Assembly (NCBI RefSeq): GCF_900107135.1
Contig: NZ_FNOV01000011.1
Coordinates: 122,093-186,092, forward strand
Direction of reading: 5' to 3'
DNA: 64,000 nt
DNA from: Hymenobacter psychrophilus
Lineage (GTDB): Bacteria; Bacteroidota; Bacteroidia; Cytophagales; Hymenobacteraceae
Part shown: positions 58,537 to 64,000 of the stretch, in pieces
How the letters are laid out: the number at the start of each line of letters is the position of its first letter
Numbering within the stretch: the stretch's first letter is position 1
The notes under the pieces: model-generated
The model's database searches: none
The model's input: only the letters and a program-made list of their open reading frames with translations
What the model was told of the DNA's origin: nothing
Made by a program: the position numbers and the translations under genes

Positions 58537-61065
58537 TTACTTGGTAATAATCACCTTCTGTTGATAGGTGCTGCCGGCGGTTGGAATCTGAAGGATGTAC
58601 AAGCCGGCGGCCACGTTGCGCACATCCAGCGTGGTTTGAGCGCGGTTGGCTGGTACCGGCCAACTGGCTATATTCTGGCCCTGCAGGTTGCGCAGGAAAA
58701 CTCGCAGTGGTAGCTGTGAGGCGGGTAGCTGCACGTTGAGCTGGGTCTGAGCCGGGTTGGGATACACCGTCAGCGGCAACTTGGCCACAGTTGCGCGCGT
58801 GGAGGTCACGCCGGGGTTGAGCAGGCGGGCCAGGCCGATGCGCATCTGTCCGGCCACGGAGCGGAACGCGCCGAATACCAGGATCTTGCCATCGGCGGGC
58901 TGCAACGCGAGGCCGCTCACGAAATCATCGCCAACAAAGATAGCAGTAGGAATATTTACGGGTATAAAAGAGTTGTCGCGGCTGCCATTGGCATTGAGGC
59001 GCACGATGGCCGTAGAGGCCCCCGTGCCAGTAAGACCCAACAGGCGACCATCGGCCTGCACTGCCCGCACGCCGAAGCTCCCCGCAAAACTATCGAAGCT
59101 GGCATCCACGGAGCCATCAGCGTTGAGTCGTGCCATGCCGAAAGGTGTGCTTTCGCCATTGAACGAAGTAAAAGCTCCGGTGAGCAGCAGCTTGCCATCA
59201 GGCTGCGCCAAGACGGTAAAGAAGGTGGCGGGGCTGGCTCCCGCACCGACGGCAAACGTATTGTCGGGTGAGCCGTCGGCATTCAGGCGCAGTAGCTTGG
59301 TACCGGCAGTGGCCCCGGCACCGGTTTCCTCGTAGGCAATAACAATGCGGCCAGTGCGCTGCACTACGGCGCTGGTGATGGTTCGGGCAATAGGGCTGGC
59401 CGGAGGTAAGAACGTATCGTCGAGGGCCCCACTCTGCGTGAGGCGGGCAATGCCATTGCGGACGGCACCGCTGTAAGTCGTGAAGCTGCCGAAAACCAGA
59501 TAGCGGCCATCGGGCTGCATCACTATATCCCGCAGCCGCATACTCGGCACCGCTCCGAATAGGGCAGAGGTGAAGGTATTGTCCACCGCGCCGGCTGCAT
59601 TAACCCGAATGAGGGAATACTGGGTTGGGGTGGAACTCACCACGAAGAAGCGGCCATCCGGCTGCACGCCGAAACCGGTGGTAAAGGTAGTGGTGTAGGT
59701 GTTGTCTAGGGTGCCATCGGCGTTGAGACGGCGGACGCCAGTAGGCACCGGGGTGCCGTTGAAGGAGTTGAAAGTCCCAATAATCAGGATTTTGCCGCTC
59801 GCCAGTGGGGTGGCTTGGCCAATGAAGCCATTGGCCTCCGTCAGGGCTCCGAAAGAAGCCTCATTGGTGCCGGTAGCGGTAATGCGGGCCAGTCCGGTCT
59901 TCACCACGCCATCGTACTGGGAGAAATAGCCGGCCAGTAGAAACTGGCCGGCACCGATCTGGGTCACGGAATTAATCGCACCGTTGGCCGCTACGCCGTT
60001 GGCGAAAGTGGCATCGACCGTGCCGTTGTCGAAGACGCGGGCCACACGGTTGCGGACCGCGCCGTTTACCTGGGTAAAGCTACCGGCAAACACGATGCTG
60101 CCGTTGAACTGCGCCCCCCCGTTACGCTGAACCATTAGGCTGGCTACCGTGCCATTAGGTCCTGTCCCCACATTAAAGGCGGGATCAATCGTTCCATTAA
60201 TCAGCAGCCGCGCCAAGCGGGGTGCCGCCGCGCTGTTCACCTTCTCAAAGGAACCGCCAAGTACGATCTTCCCATCCGGCTGCTGGTCGATGGCCCGCAC
60301 GGCCCCGTCGGTGGTGGCCGCAAAACCCGGATCGAGACTACCGGTGGCGGTGAGGCGCACCACGTTGCTGACGGTCTGGTCGTTGAAGCTGGTAAAGGTG
60401 CCGCCCACCAGTACTTTGCCATCGGCCTGCACAAAAACAGCCCGCACAAAGCCCTGAGGGCTGGTAATGCCCGTGCCAATGTTGAAGGATGTATCCAGCG
60501 AGCCATCGGCATTGAGCCGCGCGACGCCACCGCCGGGTATGCCCGTATCGAGGTTGTCGCCTCCTCCCACCAGAATTTTGCCATCGGCCTGCAGGGCCAG
60601 CGCGCCGATCTGACGGCGGGCCGTGATACCGGAGGGCACAAAGGTGGGATCCAGCGTGCCGTTGGCATTCAGGCGGGCTACTGTGAGGCGGTCCGTTCCG
60701 TTGTAGGTCGTAAAGCCGCCGCCAATCAGGATCCTGCCATCGGGTTGCAGTTGCAGCGCGGAGATAAAGCCGTTGGCACCCAGGCCGCCGGGATTAAAGG
60801 TGACATCGTTAGTGCCGTCGGCGTTCAGGCGCTGAATCTTGCTGGCGCTGACGCCATTGGCAAAATCAAAGCCGCCGGCTATCAGCACTTTCCCATTGGG
60901 CTGCACCAGCGTTAAGTTCGGAGCCGACTGAACCCCCAGTGATGTGTTCGATTTGAGTACAGTGGCTTGGAAAACAGGATCCAGGGTTTGGGCCTGAATG
61001 GTGTTTAAACTGCCAATGGCCAGTAACCCACCAAGCAGTAGTGTTAGAGTAGAAGAATTCTGCAT
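58537..61065 (-). CDS. T9SS protein with delta-60 (QxDGKIL) repeats
   Basis: An 842-residue secreted protein. Start at 61065 gives a signal peptide (STLTLLLGGLLAIGSLNTIQAQ). About a dozen repeats of 50-56 residues follow, each with QPDGKILIGG, NADGSLDTSF or close variants, the delta-60 type that builds beta-propeller-like folds. The end is a T9SS type A sorting domain (LTVYPNPAQTQLNVQLPASQ to YQQKVIITK). Its leader contains promoter C and the conserved hairpin, as for the giant protein, so the two should be co-regulated. Confidence 0.9.
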   Translation of the reverse strand: MQNSSTLTLLLGGLLAIGSLNTIQAQTLDPVFQATVLKSNTSLGVQSAPNLTLVQPNGKVLIAGGFDFANGVSASKIQRLNADGTNDVTFNPGGLGANGFISALQLQPDGRILIGGGFTTYNGTDRLTVARLNANGTLDPTFVPSGITARRQIGALALQADGKILVGGGDNLDTGIPGGGVARLNADGSLDTSFNIGTGITSPQGFVRAVFVQADGKVLVGGTFTSFNDQTVSNVVRLTATGSLDPGFAATTDGAVRAIDQQPDGKIVLGGSFEKVNSAAAPRLARLLINGTIDPAFNVGTGPNGTVASLMVQRNGGAQFNGSIVFAGSFTQVNGAVRNRVARVFDNGTVDATFANGVAANGAINSVTQIGAGQFLLAGYFSQYDGVVKTGLARITATGTNEASFGALTEANGFIGQATPLASGKILIIGTFNSFNGTPVPTGVRRLNADGTLDNTYTTTFTTGFGVQPDGRFFVVSSTPTQYSLIRVNAAGAVDNTFTSALFGAVPSMRLRDIVMQPDGRYLVFGSFTTYSGAVRNGIARLTQSGALDDTFLPPASPIARTITSAVVQRTGRIVIAYEETGAGATAGTKLLRLNADGSPDNTFAVGAGASPATFFTVLAQPDGKLLLTGAFTSFNGESTPFGMARLNADGSVDASFDSFAGSFGVRAVQADGRLLGLTGTGASTAIVRLNANGSRDNSFIPVNIPTAIFVGDDFVSGLALQPADGKILVFGAFRSVAGQMRIGLARLLNPGVTSTRATVAKLPLTVYPNPAQTQLNVQLPASQLPLRVFLRNLQGQNIASWPVPANRAQTTLDVRNVAAGLYILQIPTAGSTYQQKVIITK

Positions 61066-61192
61066 ACAGCTACATTTAGGAGTGAGAAGAAGAACGCTCA
61101 TTTATCGGTGTAAAGCTGTGCCATTACGGCAGGTAAAGGGGGTAAAAGGATAAAGCAGAGACTCCCAGGCCAAGGGTATTACAAGAGTCCGT

Positions 61193-61222
61193 CCGGCCCG
61201 GAGCGGATGCTGCCGTGCCAGG
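61193..61222 (-). promoter_or_regulatory. Conserved leader hairpin, copy 2
   Basis: 53 nt after the -7 of promoter C; matches copy 1 at about 24 of 28 bases. The stem is imperfect here (GGCcCGG / CCGtGCC), with compensatory change not obvious. Confidence 0.5.
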
Positions 61223-61274
61223 CTAAGAGGAGATAGGATACGATGAATTAAGTGTAAAGTCATATTATTGCCAG

Positions 61275-61323
61275 CGAAGATACCAATCGGCAGTAATGCT
61301 TTACAATACCTAGAAGTAGGTAT
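61275..61323 (-). promoter_or_regulatory. AATACCT-N6-AGGTATT promoter, copy C
   Basis: Minus strand: ATACCT-acttct-AGGTATT, TT overlapping TTG, then 21 bp and TATCTTCG (61275-61282). Points to the delta-60 T9SS gene. Confidence 0.7.
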
Positions 61324-61576
61324 ATTTGGAGCCACACAGCTTGGTAAATAAACCGCACATTCGGCCTGTTTTACCTCGCGCAATGGGCCTGGAAGCGGGC
61401 TAAACACGCTTCCTATACCATAAACGCAGGGTTTCGTCAGATATAGTAAGCTCGGGGCCTCCCCGCAATGCGTTGGTTCAGGTGGAGTGGAGTAACCTGG
61501 AATTGGCCGCCGGAGGAATCCTTACTGGTTATCAATAGCCCGTACCATAGCTGGAACCGCCAAAACTCTCAGTTCC

Positions 61577-61701
61577 CTCAACCGCCAATCCGGCCGCGGC
61601 ACCGTGCGCCCCGCCGCCAGCCTAACTCCGCCAGCCGCCCCTGGCCAACCTGCCGGCCCTTGGCTCGGCCGCGCCTCGTTGGGGGCCGGCTTACCACCTA
61701 G
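61577..61701 (+). pseudogene. 3' fragment resembling umuC, second copy
   Basis: LNRQSGRGTVRPAASLTP plus a downstream PAY-like frame that ends near 61701. It shares about 50 nearly identical bases with the relic at 50121 but has a different end, so it is a separate degraded copy rather than a recent duplication. Confidence 0.5.
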
Positions 61702-61870
61702 CCCCCAACGAGGCGCTTGTCTGCGGGCTATTGGAGGTGTCGGGGCGAATCCTGTTTTCTAAAATAAGACCTACTCTAATTTCCGTTCTGATTAAGAGGC
61801 TGACCACTGTTTCCTATAGCACCTGCAAGGGAGAGGCAGTCATGGTTGCGCGCAGGTTTACTATATGAAA

Positions 61871-61919
61871 AATACCTGGAAGTAGGTATTGTCGAGGCTG
61901 AGTCCCACAGGTAATTTTG
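61871..61919 (+). promoter_or_regulatory. AATACCT-N6-AGGTATT promoter, copy D
   Basis: AATACCT-ggaagt-AGGTATT, TT overlapping TTG (61889-61891), then 20 bp and a perfect -7 TAATTTTG (61912-61919). It is 37 bp from the start of the lipoprotein gene, a normal promoter distance. Confidence 0.75.
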
Positions 61920-61956
61920 AGCTTTTACACTTCACTCAACATTGTCTGCCGCTACC

Positions 61957-63630
61957 ATGATTAAAATTTACATTCGGCTGATGGTCATGACTGTTGCGTT
62001 GGGTTTCGTCGTGAGCAGCTGCACCAAAACAGAGACTGCCCCCAACCAGCCAGTAGTAGCAACCGGCACAGCTACGCTCGATAAAACGACTGCGGTGCCT
62101 GGCGAAGTGGTAATCATTACCACCAGTGCATCGCTGGAAAACAAGCCCTCGTGGGAAGTGACCTTAGGTGGTCAAAAAGTGGTGCTGGGTCGTCTCAACG
62201 ACAAGCAGGCCGTATTTCTGGTGCCCGCTCTTCCCAGCGGCACCGCCAGCCTCGACCTTTCACCCTTGGGGGTGAAAGAAGCCACAAACATGACCATCGG
62301 CTCGTACGCGGCCATCAAAGACCCAGCACCAGTGTACACCGCCTTTCAAGGCAAGCTGGATGCGGCCGTTACGCAGTTAGAGCAGTTGACACGGGCTGCC
62401 TTGTACCCAATACCAGCTCAGAACCTAGCCGTGTTCAAAAACATGCAGCAGAGCTTGCCTGCGGCTTACGCCGCAGCCACGAATGCGCAGAAGCTGGAGG
62501 CGGCCTACTTCATGCGACAACTTGACTTCATTCCTGTTGACTTCACCAACCTAGCCGAGCGCTCGACCCTGGTCCTAAACGACCCTTCGGACCAGTTCAT
62601 GAAAATCGGTCTTCAGTTCGTCAAGGAGAACACCAAAGCCGTTGTTGGTGTGTCACTGCTCGCTGCCGGGGGGGTGTTGAGCAGCCCCGTTCTAGCCATT
62701 GCGGGCGGTGCCATTGCCATCTACCACCTGAATCAAAGCCACAAAATAGTAGACACGCTCATTAACAACATTGGCGTGGCGTTCCGGATCGACGGCTATA
62801 GCAACCGTTCAATTAATGGCACCACTGGTGGTCTGCAGCTACGCAATGGTGTGCCAAAGGATATCCGCATCGAGGCAACATACCGCACTATGCAGCCTTC
62901 TGATGCCCAGGGTGGGCCCTTTCTACAGGAAATGATGGTTGGCGTAAGTGAGTTGAAACAGGCCCGCACCCTGATGCAAACTGCCTTAAACCAGATGCGT
63001 ACCGGGCTCTTGGGCAGCGACGTAACACTCGCTCCTTTCTCTGATGTGAAGACCCAGGCGGCAACCACCACGTATTTTTTGCCAGCCAGCGGCCTGCTGA
63101 TTGGTAACGTCTCGGTAGCTGGTATTGCGCTGTCAGCCGTGTCCCAGCCAGGCGAAGTGGTAACGCTTACGGCCAGCAGCACTACCATCACCGCCGTTAC
63201 GCCCTTTACCTTCACGGCCACCTATATCAATGCCCCGCTGGGCGTAAATGTGCGCAAAACATTTGATGCCGAATTTAGCTCGGCCTGTGATGACCCCGCT
63301 CAATTTGCCCTACTCACGGGCGGTAGCAGCAAAATATGGCGACATGTGGCGACCGATGGCCAGGTAGTGTCTACTTATTGTGGACGCTACGATACCAAAA
63401 CCTTTACCAACGCCCGGATTATGACCAATACGTATTGGGGCGGCGACCAGGTAAACTGCACGGCGGTTAACAATAGCATTGAGGTGCAGTTATGCGGCAA
63501 CCGACTGGGCTGGGTGGGGCAGAACGGAGTAGTCGGGTTTCCTTACCGGATTATTACGTTAACGGCAAATGAATTTACGTTTGAAGCACCGTCGGATGGT
63601 GGCCTGCACATCTTCACCTACCGCCCATAA
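61957..63630 (+). CDS. Large lipoprotein of unknown function
   Basis: A 557-residue lipoprotein. MIKIYIRLMVMTVALGFVVS is followed by SCTK (lipobox VSSC, Cys21). Residues 35-110 form an Ig/IPT-like beta domain (ATLDKTTAVPGEVVIITTSA; VILV-type strands such as VFLVPALPSGTASLDL). The middle (130-300) is helical, with a hydrophobic stretch (AVVGVSLLAAGGVLSSPVLA) that may be a hairpin inserted in a membrane. The C-terminus has four Cys (SACDDP, TYCGRY, VNCTAV, VQLCGN), suggesting disulfides. No family recognised. The only non-T9SS member of the four genes with the shared promoter. Confidence 0.82.
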   Translation: MIKIYIRLMVMTVALGFVVSSCTKTETAPNQPVVATGTATLDKTTAVPGEVVIITTSASLENKPSWEVTLGGQKVVLGRLNDKQAVFLVPALPSGTASLDLSPLGVKEATNMTIGSYAAIKDPAPVYTAFQGKLDAAVTQLEQLTRAALYPIPAQNLAVFKNMQQSLPAAYAAATNAQKLEAAYFMRQLDFIPVDFTNLAERSTLVLNDPSDQFMKIGLQFVKENTKAVVGVSLLAAGGVLSSPVLAIAGGAIAIYHLNQSHKIVDTLINNIGVAFRIDGYSNRSINGTTGGLQLRNGVPKDIRIEATYRTMQPSDAQGGPFLQEMMVGVSELKQARTLMQTALNQMRTGLLGSDVTLAPFSDVKTQAATTTYFLPASGLLIGNVSVAGIALSAVSQPGEVVTLTASSTTITAVTPFTFTATYINAPLGVNVRKTFDAEFSSACDDPAQFALLTGGSSKIWRHVATDGQVVSTYCGRYDTKTFTNARIMTNTYWGGDQVNCTAVNNSIEVQLCGNRLGWVGQNGVVGFPYRIITLTANEFTFEAPSDGGLHIFTYRP

Positions 63631-64000
63631 AGCGTCCCTCTCTCTGCCAAACTCGAGTAGGACGGGTGGCCGAGGAGGCCGACCTTTTCCCGAATCTCCG
63701 TAGCTATGTTACTCAAATGAAATAGCAACGGCCACCCTTATGCGGGTGGCTGTTGCTGTTTGGTCTGGCTACGCTTCCGGCTTCGGCGGCTTGCGCTTCC
63801 GTTTGTGCCGCATGCCCTCTAAGCGTAATGGATGCGTAATATTGCCCACCTATGCCGCCAGTTTATGGGTGGTGAGATTATCGGATTGTAGCGATAGCCA
63901 CCTCCTGCCCACTGGCGGCCTGCGTACAGGCCTAATTAAATGCGCATAAATCTGTAAGTCAAACAGATAACCCGGTTTGTGAAGCCGCACCAAAAGCTAG
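63631..64000. other. Right-end region
   Basis: Starts with the lipoprotein terminator. A minus-strand frame ending at 63769 (ITHPLRLEGMRHKRKRKPPK, then PEA and stop) has the look of a basic protein tail, but it is only about 26 codons behind an in-frame stop, so I do not call a gene. Confidence 0.4.
63724..63757. terminator. Terminator hairpin after the lipoprotein gene
   Basis: AGCAACGGCCACCC / GGGTGGCTGTTGCT, 14-bp stem with one G-U pair and a 6-nt loop; could serve both strands. Confidence 0.75.

Larger units (their letters stand above)
61066..61956. other. Divergent leader region with promoters C and D
   Basis: Contains hairpin copy 2 (61193-61222), promoter C (leftward) and, after the umuC-like relic (61577-61701), promoter D (rightward) for the lipoprotein gene. 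No other gene seen. Confidence 0.55.

Noticed and set aside
63769..63846. Basic C-terminal tail on the minus strand (RHKRKRKPPK)
   Set aside because: Only about 26 codons after an in-frame stop; too short to call without an intact upstream gene.

Overview
The window looks like chromosomal DNA of a GC-rich member of the Bacteroidetes, most likely a Hymenobacter-like cytophagale. The signs are type IX secretion (T9SS) C-terminal sorting domains on several secreted proteins, a TonB-dependent receptor with the Bacteroidetes-type N-terminal domain, an exosortase with a PID-CTERM substrate, promoters of the TTG / TAnnTTTG type, and short palindromic repeats typical of that group. No rRNA, tRNA or CRISPR array was recognised.

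Layout. 1-3.2 kb: zinc/cadmium-type metal efflux (end of a small HMA protein, P-type ATPase, ZIP-like permease). 3.1-10.6 kb: small uncharacterised genes on the minus strand, a secreted metallo-beta-lactamase-fold protein, a TlpA-like thioredoxin and a HelD-like helicase. 10.7-18.1 kb: a copper island with an AraC regulator carrying an HMA-like sensor, a cupredoxin, CopA, a small HMA chaperone, a DUF305 protein and a multicopper oxidase fused to a CopB-like barrel. A shared 11-bp motif lies upstream of three of its transcription units. 18.1-27.7 kb: a large AsmA-like protein, catalase-peroxidase KatG and a TonB-dependent receptor. 27.7-28.6 kb: a MITE-like repeat, a frameshifted general-stress-protein relic and an ASCH-like gene.

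28.9-34.2 kb is a decayed prophage or integrative element: an integrase without its catalytic domain, a LexA/CI-like S24 repressor facing a small Cro-like gene, two paralogous excisionase-type HTH proteins, and a lambda-O-like initiator gene whose middle holds eight regularly spaced palindromes followed by an AT-rich stretch. This is probably a replication origin embedded in its own initiator gene. 34.6-40.3 kb holds secreted or surface proteins, including a partial tandem duplication that copied a T9SS tail.

40.4-49.8 kb is a type I restriction-modification operon transcribed leftwards (hsdR, AAA-TOPRIM ATPase, hsdS, AlbA_2/RecG-like ATPase, hsdM), so two accessory genes sit inside the RM locus. 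50.2-52.4 kb has a PAS/LuxR-type regulator and an exosortase (XrtX-like) cluster with a 63-residue PID-CTERM protein. 52.5-63.6 kb has two very large repeat-rich T9SS proteins and a lipoprotein.

Four secreted-protein genes (34.8, 57.5, 61.1 and 62.0 kb) share one promoter architecture: AATACCT-N6-AGGTATT whose 3' end overlaps the TTG of the -33 element, then 19-21 bp to the -7 element. This points to a common activator and a surface-protein regulon that I do not recognise from the literature. Two degraded 3' fragments resembling umuC lie at 50.1 and 61.6 kb.
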